A stretch of DNA of 64,000 nucleotides from the NCBI RefSeq assembly GCF_030012215.1, contig NZ_JASCXX010000011.1, positions 62,001 to 126,000 on the forward strand, written 5' to 3'. The notes under the pieces were generated by a model. It saw nothing but the letters and a program-made list of their open reading frames with translations, did not search any database and had not been told where the DNA came from. Below, in pieces: positions 35,401 to 44,692 of the stretch. Source of the DNA: Anaerobaca lacustris (GTDB lineage Bacteria > Planctomycetota > Phycisphaerae > Sedimentisphaerales > Anaerobacaceae). The stretch's first letter is position 1. Every line of letters begins with the position of its first letter. Made by a program: the position numbers and the translations under genes.

Positions 35401-37425
35401 TTAGAGATGGATGCGTTCCGTCCCCTGTCGCTGCCCAATGGCCTGCTCGATCCGCTCGATGCGTCGATGCAGCCGGTCGATACTGCTCTTCATTTCCAGC
35501 ACGAACTGGTTCTCTTCATACAGGCCCCGGACCTGCCGGAAGTCCCGCTCGACGTCGCCGGCCTCGCCGTCCTGCCCGAACCCCAGCCGGCTGGACTCGT
35601 CAAACTCCTTCTGGGCGTCAGCGGTCACGAGGTTCAGGAACTTCGATCGCACCTTCAGGAGCATCCTTGCGGCCTCGCAAGCCTGCTCATCGGTCAGGTC
35701 CGCAAGCGAGACCCCGAAGACCTGCTCGTATGCCTTCTTCACCCAGACCCATTCATCGTGCCGATAGTGCTTCGAGATATTGGTGATGGCCGCGTCGAAG
35801 GCGTCAAGCGTCGCCACCGAACCGGTTTCCAGCGCATCTTCCAGATCGACGAGCCGCTTGCGAGGCATGAGCTGTCCGGCGATGTCCACCCAGTCTTCGC
35901 TGTACACCGCATCGACCGCACTCACAGGGGCGCTCTGACCGTCTCCGGCGGGATCGTCCAGCGCCGCCTCGATTCGCTGGACCACCTTTTCCAGCAGATA
36001 CATCTCGATCCCCGTGCGGTAGTATTTCTGGCTGGTGCGCAGGAGCAGTCTCTTGACCAGGGTCCCGCCGACGGCAACTTCCTCTACTGATCGGTCGGTG
36101 GCGTCCTGCAACTCCTTCAAATGCCGGCTCGCCTTGATCATCTTGCCGATCACATACGGGCTGAAGACTTCGAACGAGATGGCGTCGCGCTTCGTGACGC
36201 CCTTGCGGCGATCGCGCTTGGGCCACTTGGCCTCGTCGCGGACGGTGCCGACGGTCGTCAGGTGGAAGCCGGGAATCATGGCGCAGCGGCCGTCCGAACG
36301 CGCTTCGAGATGGCTGAAGGGAAGGTCGCCCGTGTCGAACGTCGTGTTGTGCTTGCCGAGCACGACGCTGAACGGGCCGACCCGACAGGGCCACATCAGA
36401 TAGCTGAACGAGCCGGTCTTGGTCCCGCGCAGCAGCTTGCCCTCATGGGCCGGACCCAGCTTGTACATGTGGTTCGACTCGTTCGTGCCGCTGCCGGCGT
36501 TATAGAAGCTGAACAGCCCGGCGATCAATAGCGTCGATTTGTGGTGTGTCACAGTATATGGTCCAGCGAACACCGAGCAGGCTTCGCCGTGGAAGGCCTC
36601 ACAATTGGCGAAGAAGGCGGAGTTCTCGGCCGAGTACTGCCGGCCGATCTGGCAGCCCTGACCGACGAACACCTTGCTGAGCATCGCCCCGCCGGTCACG
36701 AACGAACTTTCGGCAACGATGAAGGCCTCGGCGATCACCTTGACGCCGATCGTGGTCGGGGCTTCCTGGGAACTCAGGATGGTTCCGTTCCGCAGGCTCG
36801 ACGTGTGATTGACCGTTGCGAAGGGCCCGATCCGAACGTCGATGATCTCCTCGGCCGAGCAGATGCTCGCTCCCGTGCCCACCTGCCCGCGGTCGGCACG
36901 AATCGAATCGACATACTCCCTGGCGATGCCGCGAAGCCGATCGATCAGCTTCGGACGATAACGATGCAGGCACATCAGGTAGGCGAACTGGGCGGACAGG
37001 CGGTCGAACAGCAGGATCTCCCGGCCGCCCGCCTCGTTGAGCACGCTGATCTCGACCCCATTGCCGAACGTCGCGCCCGGATTGGTCTGCATCGTCGCGA
37101 CGTTTTCGATGCACACGCGTTCGGCGATGTCATAATTGGCGATGTGAACGCCGATGTTGGAGATGCGCGTATCGTCGCCGATCGTGCAGTTGGAGACCAC
37201 CGCGTTGTAGACGCCGCTGGGCTTCTCGAATCCGCCCGGCAGACGGACGCGGCCGGCGAACCGCCCCAGGCGGACCGAGCCGGAGAAGTGCGAGTTCCTC
37301 ACGCTTGCCGGATCGAACCCTTCGGCCACCTCGATCCGACCCCAGTCTTCTGCAAAACAGCCCTGCATCCGCAGCAACTCAATCTCACGTCCGGTCAAGA
37401 CGCGGAACGTCTCGTGTCCGCTCAT
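35401..37425 (-). CDS. DUF4954 family protein with left-handed beta-helix (hexapeptide) repeats
   Basis: A 674-residue cytosolic protein. Residues ~45-380 hold imperfect hexapeptide-type repeats: VVSNCTIGDDTRISNIG, NVATMQTNPGATFGNGV, VRIGPFATVNHTSSLRNG, AFIVAESSFVTGGAMLSKVFVGQGCQIG. A helical C-terminal part follows with RHLKELQDATDRS and a terminal coil. Proteins of this type resemble nucleotidyl/acyltransferases of the UDP-GlcNAc pathway (GlmU-like helix), but without the transferase domain. Its neighbours nagB, ackA and pta would supply GlcN-6-P and acetyl-phosphate, so a sugar acetylation or acetyl-sensing role is possible but unproven. The ATG lies 52 bases after the FolE2-like gene. Confidence 0.85.
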   Translation of the reverse strand: MSGHETFRVLTGREIELLRMQGCFAEDWGRIEVAEGFDPASVRNSHFSGSVRLGRFAGRVRLPGGFEKPSGVYNAVVSNCTIGDDTRISNIGVHIANYDIAERVCIENVATMQTNPGATFGNGVEISVLNEAGGREILLFDRLSAQFAYLMCLHRYRPKLIDRLRGIAREYVDSIRADRGQVGTGASICSAEEIIDVRIGPFATVNHTSSLRNGTILSSQEAPTTIGVKVIAEAFIVAESSFVTGGAMLSKVFVGQGCQIGRQYSAENSAFFANCEAFHGEACSVFAGPYTVTHHKSTLLIAGLFSFYNAGSGTNESNHMYKLGPAHEGKLLRGTKTGSFSYLMWPCRVGPFSVVLGKHNTTFDTGDLPFSHLEARSDGRCAMIPGFHLTTVGTVRDEAKWPKRDRRKGVTKRDAISFEVFSPYVIGKMIKASRHLKELQDATDRSVEEVAVGGTLVKRLLLRTSQKYYRTGIEMYLLEKVVQRIEAALDDPAGDGQSAPVSAVDAVYSEDWVDIAGQLMPRKRLVDLEDALETGSVATLDAFDAAITNISKHYRHDEWVWVKKAYEQVFGVSLADLTDEQACEAARMLLKVRSKFLNLVTADAQKEFDESSRLGFGQDGEAGDVERDFRQVRGLYEENQFVLEMKSSIDRLHRRIERIEQAIGQRQGTERIHL

Positions 37426-37477
37426 AGCTCAGCCTGTCCTGTTCCTGAATGTCATACGCCTTGGTTTCTCACATGCC

Positions 37478-38278
37478 CTACAGATGCTCGTCGAACCCAC
37501 TGAACGGAACCCAGGCGCTCTTCTCCGTCCGGATGATCGTACTGTAGGAGTGGAGCATGCCGTAGTTCGAGCAGTCGATGGCATACCACTCGATGTTGCG
37601 GTCACGGGCCAGCTCTTTGCGGACCTCATCGACCACGACGACGCTGGTCTTCTCCTCCGAGTGGACCTTCTCGATGATAAACCGCTGGTCGTCTTCACTG
37701 AGGAAGGAGTAGACCGAGGCCAGCACGTGCCGGTCGACCATGTCCACGATGTCTTCCGGATAGACATCCGCCTGGCTCTGCACGGAGATGTCGAGCACGC
37801 TCAACTGTCCGAACAGGCCCGTGGGACTGCTGGCGTTCGACGCCGGATAGGTCGTGATGCAGGGCACCTGAATCCTGAACGTCACGGCGGCCGGCTCGTC
37901 CACCGAATGGGCCTTGGCCGCGTACTCGCAAAGGTACCGCACGAGGCACATCTCGCCCGAAACAGGGGTCCGTTTTGCGATGAAGAACGGATAGTCGAAC
38001 GCGATCTTCATCGCCGTCGCTTCGAGTTCGGTGATGTAGTCGCCCAGATTGTGGCGGAGCGTCCGGGTCCCGATGTTCTCACGATGGCTGTGGAGCACGT
38101 GGATGAATCGGTCGATCCAACGCGCCTCGAACGTCTGCATGATACGGGCGTTGATCGAGATATTCGCCACGGTCGCCTGTCCGTCCGGCTCGACCCGCGA
38201 GACCGCACGGATCGGAAACGGCATGTCCCGCAGGCCTACGTCCACCATAAAACGTCGATCGTCTCTGCTGTCTGTCAT
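37478..38278 (-). CDS. FolE2/MptA-like protein (GTP cyclohydrolase I-B family) lacking expected metal ligands
   Basis: A 266-residue homologue of GTP cyclohydrolase IB. The fold-defining parts are there: DRRFMVDVGLRDMPFPIRAV (8-26), ARWIDRFIHVLHSHRENIG (52-70), DYPFFIAKRTPVSG (95-108). But the segment that in active enzymes reads about C-P-C-S...G-A-H-N-Q-R is here YPASNASSPTGLFGQ (144-158): both cysteines and the histidine are gone. The late E-S-I-H motif is also changed to YGMLHSY (239-245). If this alignment from memory is right, the metal site of the canonical enzyme cannot form, so the protein probably has a new activity or a non-catalytic role. It lies 13 bases after ackA. Confidence 0.8.
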   Translation of the reverse strand: MTDSRDDRRFMVDVGLRDMPFPIRAVSRVEPDGQATVANISINARIMQTFEARWIDRFIHVLHSHRENIGTRTLRHNLGDYITELEATAMKIAFDYPFFIAKRTPVSGEMCLVRYLCEYAAKAHSVDEPAAVTFRIQVPCITTYPASNASSPTGLFGQLSVLDISVQSQADVYPEDIVDMVDRHVLASVYSFLSEDDQRFIIEKVHSEEKTSVVVVDEVRKELARDRNIEWYAIDCSNYGMLHSYSTIIRTEKSAWVPFSGFDEHL

Positions 38279-38291
38279 ATCAGGCTCTTCA

Positions 38292-39506
38292 TTATACAGT
38301 TCCAGGTTCGCCGTTGCCGCCGACCAGTTCGAAGGCGTCCCTGGCGATTGCCTGTTCTTCGTTCGTGGGGATTACCAGCACCTGGACGCGGCTGTCCGGG
38401 ACGGTGACCGCCGACTCGCGTCCGCCCGCCTCGGCGTTGGCCTTCGGATCGAGCGCAATGCCCAAGTGGGTCATGTCCCGGCACACCAGCTCGCGCACGA
38501 GCGAGGAATTCTCGCCGATGCCGCCGGTGAAGACGACCGCATCGACGCCATCGAGTACGGCCGAATACGCCCCAACGTATTTGCGAACGCGATAGCAGAA
38601 TATCTCGATGGCCAGGGCGGCGCGGTCATTGCCCTCTTCGGCGCGCTTCTGCAGCGTCCGCATGTCGTTCGATACGCCCGAGATCCCGAGCAGGCCACTC
38701 TTCTTGTTGCACAGCCCGTTCAACGTCGCCAGGTCGTAACCCTTGTCGGCCAGGTAGAATAGGATCGCCGGGTCGAAATCGCCCGCCCGTGTTCCCATCA
38801 CCAGACCTTCCAGCGGGGTGAATCCCATCGACGTATCAACCGACCGGCCCTTTCGCACGGCGGCGACCGAGCAGCCGTTGCCCAAGTGGCAGGTGATGGC
38901 ATTTAAGTCGTGCTTGTCTCGCCCGATCATCGCCGCCGCCCGCCGGGCGACGTAGCGGTGGCTGGTCCCGTGAAAGCCGTACCGACGCACGCGATGTCGC
39001 TCGTACAATTCGAAGGGCAAGGCGTACATGTGCGCGACCTTCGGGATGCTCGTGTGGAAGGCGGTGTCGAAACAGGCGACCTGCGCCGTGCCCGGCAGCT
39101 TGCGCATCGCAGCCCGGATACCGACGAGGTTGTGCGGGTTGTGCAGCGGCGCCAGCTCGGCGAAACGCTCGATCGAGTCCAGGACGCGGTCATCGATCTT
39201 CACCGAGCCGGTAAACTCTTCCCCGCCATGCACTACGCGGTGGCCCACGGCGCCGATCTCCGAAAGGTCCGCAACCGCCCCTTCGCCGGGCTTGACCAGC
39301 ACCTTGAGGATCAGTTCCATCGCGGTCTCGTGGCTGGGGACCGCCTCCTCCAGCGTGGTCGAATTGCCGGCACAGGTGTGCGACAGCCTCGACGTCGGCT
39401 CTCCGATTCGCTCGACGAACCCCTTGGCCAGAACCTCTGCGCGCGGCATGTCGTACAGTTGATACTTGATCGAAGAACTGCCGGCGTTGATCACGAGCAC
39501 CTTCAC
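38292..39506 (-). CDS. ackA: Acetate kinase
   Basis: A 404-residue ASKHA-fold kinase that interconverts acetate/ATP and acetyl phosphate/ADP. Motifs: MKVLVINAGSSSIKYQL at the start (GTG codon at 39506), GHRVVHGGEEF, FDTAFHTSIP, RRYGFHGTSHRYV, TCHLGNGCSVAAV, TPLEGLVMGTRAGDFDP and FTGGIGENS. Length is typical. GTG is preferred over upstream starts because the protein family begins with exactly this strand. It begins seven bases after the pta stop, so acetyl-CoA to acetate flux is encoded together. Together with pta it would give ATP during fermentation or make acetyl phosphate. Confidence 0.97.
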   Translation of the reverse strand: MKVLVINAGSSSIKYQLYDMPRAEVLAKGFVERIGEPTSRLSHTCAGNSTTLEEAVPSHETAMELILKVLVKPGEGAVADLSEIGAVGHRVVHGGEEFTGSVKIDDRVLDSIERFAELAPLHNPHNLVGIRAAMRKLPGTAQVACFDTAFHTSIPKVAHMYALPFELYERHRVRRYGFHGTSHRYVARRAAAMIGRDKHDLNAITCHLGNGCSVAAVRKGRSVDTSMGFTPLEGLVMGTRAGDFDPAILFYLADKGYDLATLNGLCNKKSGLLGISGVSNDMRTLQKRAEEGNDRAALAIEIFCYRVRKYVGAYSAVLDGVDAVVFTGGIGENSSLVRELVCRDMTHLGIALDPKANAEAGGRESAVTVPDSRVQVLVIPTNEEQAIARDAFELVGGNGEPGTV

Positions 39507-39513
39507 AGAAGTC

Positions 39514-40563
39514 TCACCCCTGCCTTTCTTCGCCGGGACCGGCGTCTTTGACCTGGGCCAGTGTGATGATCGCGGTGGTGACGATGTCCTCAACGGACGC
39601 CCCCCTCGACAGGTCCGCCATGGGCCTGGCGAACCCCTGGAGGAACGGCCCGATCGCCCGCGCGCCGGCCATGTACTGCGTCAGCTTGTAGGCGATGTTC
39701 CCGGCGTCGAGGTCGGGAAAGATCAACACGTTCGCACGGCCTGCCACTTCGCTGCCGTCCTTGACCTTTTTCTGCGCCACGCGAGCGACGACGGCGGCAT
39801 CGGCTTGAAGCTCTCCATCGACGGCCAGATCGCTCCGCCGCGAACGCACGATCTCCAGAGCGTTGCGGACCTTCTCGGCGCTGGGGCCGTCGGCGCTGCC
39901 CCGAGTCGAATACGACAGCAGCGCGACGCGAGGCGCCTCCGACAACAAGCCCTCGGCACTCTGGGCCGAGGCCAGTGCGATATCGGCCAACTGCTCGGCG
40001 GTCGGGTCGATATTGACCGCACAGTCGGCGTAGACGAACACCTTGTCGCGCTCGTCGCCGAACCGCGGCACAATCATAAGAAAGTAGCTCGACACCGTCT
40101 CGATGCCTTCGGCCAGCCCCACCGTGAGCGCCCCGGCCTGGATCACCGTCGCGGTCGCTGTCGCAGCGCCGGCCACCATCGCATGCGCATCGCCGCAGGC
40201 GACCATCATGCCGCCGTGGAAGAGCGCCTTGGCGACCATCCGCCGGGCCACACCCGGCGCGATGTTGTCCCGGCCTTCCATGTATCGCCCGACGTACGCA
40301 TCCAGACGCGGGCTCTCCTTGGGATCCAGGGTCTCGATGCCGTCCAGCGATGCGCCCGCTTCCTTCGATGCCGTCTCGATCTGCTCGCGCGTCCCCAGGA
40401 CGATCGGCTCGGCGATCTGTCTGTCGCGAATCTCCCGGGCGGCCAAGACAATGCGAGCGTCACGTCCCTCCGGCAGGACCAGGCGAAGCTTGCGACCGAC
40501 AACCCTCGCGGTAAAGGTGTCGATGACGTCCGCTTTCGCGCGGCTTGAATCCAACTCAACCAT
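39514..40563 (-). CDS. pta: Phosphate acetyltransferase
   Basis: A 349-residue enzyme that exchanges acetyl-CoA and phosphate for acetyl phosphate. Family signatures: [20 protein letters not shown] near the N-terminus, [19 protein letters not shown] (~124-142), [16 protein letters not shown] (~236-251), and a C-terminal [18 protein letters not shown] block. It is the short, single-domain form, without the N-terminal regulatory DRTGG domain. The start at 40563 has GGAG seven bases upstream. It heads the longest uninterrupted operon of the window. A 16-base hairpin (40677-40692) lies about 115 bases upstream. Confidence 0.97.
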   Translation of the reverse strand: MVELDSSRAKADVIDTFTARVVGRKLRLVLPEGRDARIVLAAREIRDRQIAEPIVLGTREQIETASKEAGASLDGIETLDPKESPRLDAYVGRYMEGRDNIAPGVARRMVAKALFHGGMMVACGDAHAMVAGAATATATVIQAGALTVGLAEGIETVSSYFLMIVPRFGDERDKVFVYADCAVNIDPTAEQLADIALASAQSAEGLLSEAPRVALLSYSTRGSADGPSAEKVRNALEIVRSRRSDLAVDGELQADAAVVARVAQKKVKDGSEVAGRANVLIFPDLDAGNIAYKLTQYMAGARAIGPFLQGFARPMADLSRGASVEDIVTTAIITLAQVKDAGPGEERQG

Positions 40564-40676
40564 GGGCGTTCTCCCATTGATGGTGTGTGGATTTCGATGG
40601 ACCGCCCCACGATAGCGGCCCGGCGCCAATGCGCCAAGCAAGAAAAGCGACAGAAACTCTGCCGATGAGATACAGC

Positions 40677-40692
40677 ATGGGCTAAAGCCCAT
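40677..40692. repeat. Short perfect inverted repeat upstream of pta
   Basis: ATGGGCT, two bases, then AGCCCAT, giving a 7-bp stem, just after the DUF5107-TPR gene ends (40706, minus strand). It lies downstream of that gene and upstream of pta, so it could end one transcript and precede the other. The element resembles small GGGCTAAAGCCC repeats scattered in some planctomycete genomes, an impression I cannot verify here. Confidence 0.45.
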
Positions 40693-40705
40693 CCTACGGC
40701 TGTGG

Positions 40706-43700
40706 TCACTCGGTCTCCTTCAGGGCCGCGTGACAGAGTTCGCGGGACGCGTCCTGTTCGCTGGAGCCGGCCGGGCCGGCCGCACCCAGCTTCCAGGCCG
40801 AGCGGGCCTGCTCCAAGCGTCCAAGTGCCTGCAACGCTCTGCCTCGCCAGTACTGGGCCGTCGCCTCCTGCGGCTTGTTCGAACGCCCGACGCCGATGTT
40901 GTCGGGGTAGGTCAGCGCCGCTTCGAAATGCCGCAACGCCCCGGTGAAGTCCCCGTCGTCGAAACGGATTCGACCGCGTGCCATGTGGGCCTTGTGGAAC
41001 AGGTCCCACGTAATCGTCTGCCCCTCCCAGTTGACGAAGTACGGCGTCGATTCGAGCAGGTCGATCGCTTCATCGTACTGTCGCTCGTCGCAGTAGAGCT
41101 GGGCCAGAAGGATGATGATCTCCGCCCGCCGCAGCTTGTCGGCCGGGGTCGATTCGAGCAAGGCAATCGCCTCGGGTCGCCGATCCTGCTCCAGAAGAAT
41201 CTCCGCCAGGTCGCGATAGAGCGTCTGGTCCTTCGGCCGGGCGGCGATGGCCCGGCGATAGGCTCGCTCGGCCTTGGGCAGGTCGTCTTCCTCGGCCCGA
41301 GCGTAAAGCCCGAGGTTGCGATGGGCCACGCTGAGCGATGGGTCCAGATCGACGGCCCTCTGCCACTGCGGGGCCGCCTCCTCCACCCGGCCGAGATGGG
41401 CGTAGAGACTGCCGAGATGCAGATGGGCGCAGGCATCGCTTGGATTCTCGCGAATCGCGTAGCGCAGGACCTCGACGGCCTCCGGACGCGAGGGGAAGAC
41501 ATAATCGCGGACGATTCGGGAGGCTTGGTTCAGATGCTCTCTCGCCGCGGCGCTGTCGCCTGCGAGCGAGGCATAGTAGGCCAGGTAGTACAACGGCAGC
41601 GGACTGCGTTGCGATTCGGGCACGGCTTCGATGCAGACGGCGGACAACACCCGCTCCGCTTCCCGCACCAGACCCACGTCGGCAAACAGCAGGCTCGTCT
41701 CGATCATCTGGAAATCATGCTCGCCGACGAACGCGCGGGCCTCTTTGACGAAACGATCCATGTCCTTGTCGCCCTGCAGCGCCCGAATCGCCCGGGGCAC
41801 GAGGTCGGTTGGGAATGCTGCAGAAACTTGGCGAGCTTCGTTGAATGCGGCCCCCGTCTCGCCGGCGGCATACAGAGCCAGCAGCCAATGGTCGCGCGCC
41901 TTGCCGTCATTTGGGTTCAGGCTCACCGCCTTCTCGAAGGCGTCGAGGGCCATCCGCTTCTGACCCAACGCGGCATGGGCCCGGCCCGCCAGATCGAATG
42001 CCAGAGACGCGGACACAGCATATCGCGCCGCCTGCCGGGCGCAGCGAAGGGCCGCCGACGCATCGTGGCGTTTCAGATGGGCGATGCCCAGGAAATACCA
42101 GGCCGTCCCATCGTCCGGGTCACGTTCGAGCGCCCTTTCCAGCCGGGAGACTGCCTCGGCATAGAGCCCGGCTTCGACATCCAGGACGGCCAGTCCGACC
42201 AGAGCCGGCGCGTAGCCACTGTCCTGAGCCAGTGCTTTCTCGTAATACTCACGAGCCTTCTTGCGGTCGGTCGCCAGATCGTATTTGCGGCCCCGGAGCA
42301 GCCTCTCCTCCAACGTCAGCTCCGCATCGGGCTTGTCCAGAACCTTGCTGCGGGGCGGAGGCGTCACCTCCGGAATCGGCAAGGGTGTCGTGAAATGGGC
42401 CAGTGTGTCGCCCTGTCGCGTCTTGACCGTCACTTCGGCCGGCCCCTGTGGCGCGGGCGAAACGGCAATGAGCCTGACTTTCTCGGGCGACAGGTCCAAC
42501 CGCTCGGTCAACAGTTCCGTGCCGTCTTGGGAGACCGTGCACGTTGCACGCGCGAATCGTCCCGTCGCCAGCATGTGCAATTCCAGTTGCCCATCCCGGC
42601 GGCTCGTCTGAACGGCGATGTCCTTCGTGGCGAACTCGAAGCCGTCGCCCAGCCCGTGGACGGGATACCACCACTCTCGCCAGGCGACCTCCTGCCGGGG
42701 CAGCAGCATGCCGTAGTCCGACTGCGTCGGCAACGGCCCGCTCTGGACCTCAATGTACGGGCCGTCGTCGTCGGTGAGGTTCTTCTGGCTGACCAAACCA
42801 AAATCCCACGTCCCCCACGTCCAGGCCTTCTTGCCGCTCAGTTCGTAGTGGTCGGCCACCTGCACAATGCCGCGATCGTCATCGACGTCGTAGGCGCCGA
42901 AGAAGTCGAACGCACAGTCAACCGAGAAGATCGACGCCCACGTCTCATAGTTCTTCAGCCAGGAAAGGTCTTTGCCCTCGTGGATCGGCCAGTTGAAGAA
43001 TTCTCTGCCGTGGTGGTCGGTGCCCAGCGTCATCGGATAGATGAACCGCGTCCCGCTCTTGGCGGGGAAGGCGGTGCAGTTCCAGAAGTAGTACGGATTG
43101 ACCGCATCGACCGGGTTGAAGATACGGATTTGCTCATCCAGATACGCCCGGCCGGGGTGCAGCGTCACGCGTACGGTCCAGCGGGTGCGCAGGGTCTTCT
43201 CCAGATTGCTGACTTCGAGATAGGCCGAGCCGTCCTTGTTCGTGCCGACCAGCGCATCGACGGGCGAGAGGATCGTGACCGTATGCACCTGCGGGCCGGC
43301 GTTCCACTCGACGCCCCCGCTGATGAACGCCCCGCGCATGGCGATCATGCCCGGCTTGATGACGTTGTTGAGGTGAAAGGTTTCCTCGCCCGTGGTCTTG
43401 TCGAGCACCGAATGCAGCCGCCCGCCCAACTCCGGCAGGCACGTCACCTTCAGATACTCGTTCTCCAGGAACAGGGCCTTGTAGGTTCGGTCCTCCTTCT
43501 CGCGATACAGGTGATCCTGCATGGAATAGGGGTAGACGATCGCCCCTTTGACCGTAGTAGACAGCCTGATCCGGTCCTCCAGGGCCCAGAACTTCGGATT
43601 GACGTCCTCGGACCATCCGTAGGTGGGAATCGTGATCGCGCCCTGCCAGGCCTTCGTCTTCGCCTGCATCTGCGCGCAGCACGACAGCACCAGCACCGCG

Positions 43701-43747
43701 CACCAGATCACTATCAGGACATTGCGCCTTCGATCCTTCTGCTCCAT
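40706..43747 (-). CDS. DUF5107 domain protein with C-terminal TPR array
   Basis: A 1013-residue exported protein. A membrane/signal segment at about 9-26 ([18 protein letters not shown]) precedes the DUF5107 domain (about 60-380: [51 protein letters not shown]), which is a galactose-mutarotase-like sandwich. A short Ig-like linker follows. From about residue 515 the chain is [85 protein letters not shown] and more. This layout is widespread in carbohydrate-degrading bacteria, function unknown. The start at 43747 lacks a strong ribosome site. Nothing in the sequence shows catalysis. Confidence 0.87.
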   Translation of the reverse strand: MEQKDRRRNVLIVIWCAVLVLSCCAQMQAKTKAWQGAITIPTYGWSEDVNPKFWALEDRIRLSTTVKGAIVYPYSMQDHLYREKEDRTYKALFLENEYLKVTCLPELGGRLHSVLDKTTGEETFHLNNVIKPGMIAMRGAFISGGVEWNAGPQVHTVTILSPVDALVGTNKDGSAYLEVSNLEKTLRTRWTVRVTLHPGRAYLDEQIRIFNPVDAVNPYYFWNCTAFPAKSGTRFIYPMTLGTDHHGREFFNWPIHEGKDLSWLKNYETWASIFSVDCAFDFFGAYDVDDDRGIVQVADHYELSGKKAWTWGTWDFGLVSQKNLTDDDGPYIEVQSGPLPTQSDYGMLLPRQEVAWREWWYPVHGLGDGFEFATKDIAVQTSRRDGQLELHMLATGRFARATCTVSQDGTELLTERLDLSPEKVRLIAVSPAPQGPAEVTVKTRQGDTLAHFTTPLPIPEVTPPPRSKVLDKPDAELTLEERLLRGRKYDLATDRKKAREYYEKALAQDSGYAPALVGLAVLDVEAGLYAEAVSRLERALERDPDDGTAWYFLGIAHLKRHDASAALRCARQAARYAVSASLAFDLAGRAHAALGQKRMALDAFEKAVSLNPNDGKARDHWLLALYAAGETGAAFNEARQVSAAFPTDLVPRAIRALQGDKDMDRFVKEARAFVGEHDFQMIETSLLFADVGLVREAERVLSAVCIEAVPESQRSPLPLYYLAYYASLAGDSAAAREHLNQASRIVRDYVFPSRPEAVEVLRYAIRENPSDACAHLHLGSLYAHLGRVEEAAPQWQRAVDLDPSLSVAHRNLGLYARAEEDDLPKAERAYRRAIAARPKDQTLYRDLAEILLEQDRRPEAIALLESTPADKLRRAEIIILLAQLYCDERQYDEAIDLLESTPYFVNWEGQTITWDLFHKAHMARGRIRFDDGDFTGALRHFEAALTYPDNIGVGRSNKPQEATAQYWRGRALQALGRLEQARSAWKLGAAGPAGSSEQDASRELCHAALKETE

Positions 43748-44069
43748 TGCCCCGCCTTTCGCTCCATGTGTCTTCAAGCAGTTCCGGCCGGCCATTCCGC
43801 GATGGGCACCCCTGCCGACCAACGGCCTTTCGACAGGCATGCTACACGAATCCAGGCCGGATGCAACGGTTTTGGCGACGACTTCCAGGGCGAAGTGCGA
43901 GTAGAGCCTCGAACCCGGCTTCCTGCAACGTGGGTGCCGGCGGGGTTGACACGAGAACAGATCGATCATAGCATAACACTGTGAAACCAGGACACCGGTG
44001 CACAATGCCGGCGGTTCCGACGTAGCAGCTTATGCTATGCGAACGCCAAATGGTACAAGGAGATCCATC
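43748..44069. other. Divergent intergenic region
   Basis: About 320 bases between the minus-strand DUF5107 gene and a plus-strand gene. It holds a plus-strand promoter (43946-43974, listed separately). I could not identify the minus-strand promoter with confidence. Confidence 0.5.
43946..43974 (+). promoter_or_regulatory. Promoter of the proline-rich exported protein gene
   Basis: Perfect TTGACA (43946-43951), 17-base spacer, TAGCAT (43969-43974). Transcription would begin near 43981, about 90 bases before the ATG at 44070. Confidence 0.5.
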
Positions 44070-44612
44070 ATGGCGACACGGACACTGTTGCGGCACAGCG
44101 CCGCGGGACTGTGGCTGCTGGCGACGTTGGCCGTCGGAAGTGCTGCGGCACAGAACCTGTACGTGGGGCCGGGCACCGTGGTGATCCATCGATATCGCCC
44201 GGGCGGAAGGCTGTACAGTCCGAACACGTACGTCTACGTCCAGCCCAACCCCTTCGTTTACTATGGCCCCCCGATGGGAACGATCGTGCCGATCCCCCCG
44301 GCGCCTCGCGTTCAGCGCCGCAGCCCAGTGAATTTCGGGATCGGGCCCGCGGCGCCCAGCCCGTACCGAGAGTACTACACGCCGCATATCCCGCGATACC
44401 GCTGGCGACAGGACGACCCCGAGCAGGACGAGACCCCACAGGACCGCGCCGCCGAACCCCAGCCGGCCGCACCCACGGACGTCAGCACAGCGCCGGAGAC
44501 GGAAGACGAGCGGGTTTCCCCCCGCACCGATGATCGGACTTCTCGTCCGGAGACGCAGACGAGCGAGCCGAGCAGGGCGCCCGCACGTCGAAGGCCGGTC
44601 CGCTTTCGCTGA
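44070..44612 (+). CDS. Exported proline/tyrosine-rich protein, unknown function
   Basis: A 180-residue protein with a signal peptide (residues 1-27, ending AAAQ). The mature N-terminal half is rich in Pro, Tyr and Gly (VGPGTVVIHRYRPGGRLYSPNTYVY, NPFVYYGPPMG), the C-terminal half is charged and disordered (Asp/Glu/Arg/Pro) and ends in RRRPVRFR. GGAG lies seven bases before the ATG. Such proteins often sit in the outer envelope, but no family is recognised. It is the first plus-strand gene after the DUF5107 gene. Confidence 0.62.
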   Translation: MATRTLLRHSAAGLWLLATLAVGSAAAQNLYVGPGTVVIHRYRPGGRLYSPNTYVYVQPNPFVYYGPPMGTIVPIPPAPRVQRRSPVNFGIGPAAPSPYREYYTPHIPRYRWRQDDPEQDETPQDRAAEPQPAAPTDVSTAPETEDERVSPRTDDRTSRPETQTSEPSRAPARRRPVRFR

Positions 44613-44655
44613 GGATTGCCCATCTCCGACCCCAACGGTCCGGCGGGAAAAGTGC

Positions 44656-44684
44656 GTGCAAGCATGGTCGTCGTGGCGTATAAT
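44656..44684 (+). promoter_or_regulatory. Promoter directly abutting the next start codon (leaderless candidate)
   Basis: A perfect TATAAT at 44679-44684 with a weak -35 (GTGCAA, 44656-44661) at 17 bases. The ATG of the next gene is at 44693, so a start point about seven bases after the -10 would fall on or just before the ATG. No Shine-Dalgarno sequence lies in between. This fits a leaderless mRNA. Confidence 0.6.
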
Positions 44685-44692
44685 CAGACGCT

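Noticed and set aside
34264-36090. Plus-strand open frame of 608 codons
   Set aside because: Runs antisense through acp, nagB and most of DUF4954, all recognised proteins.
40730-43984. Plus-strand open frame of 1084 codons
   Set aside because: Antisense to the DUF5107-TPR gene, which has coherent domains; the antisense product has no ribosome site and a biased composition.
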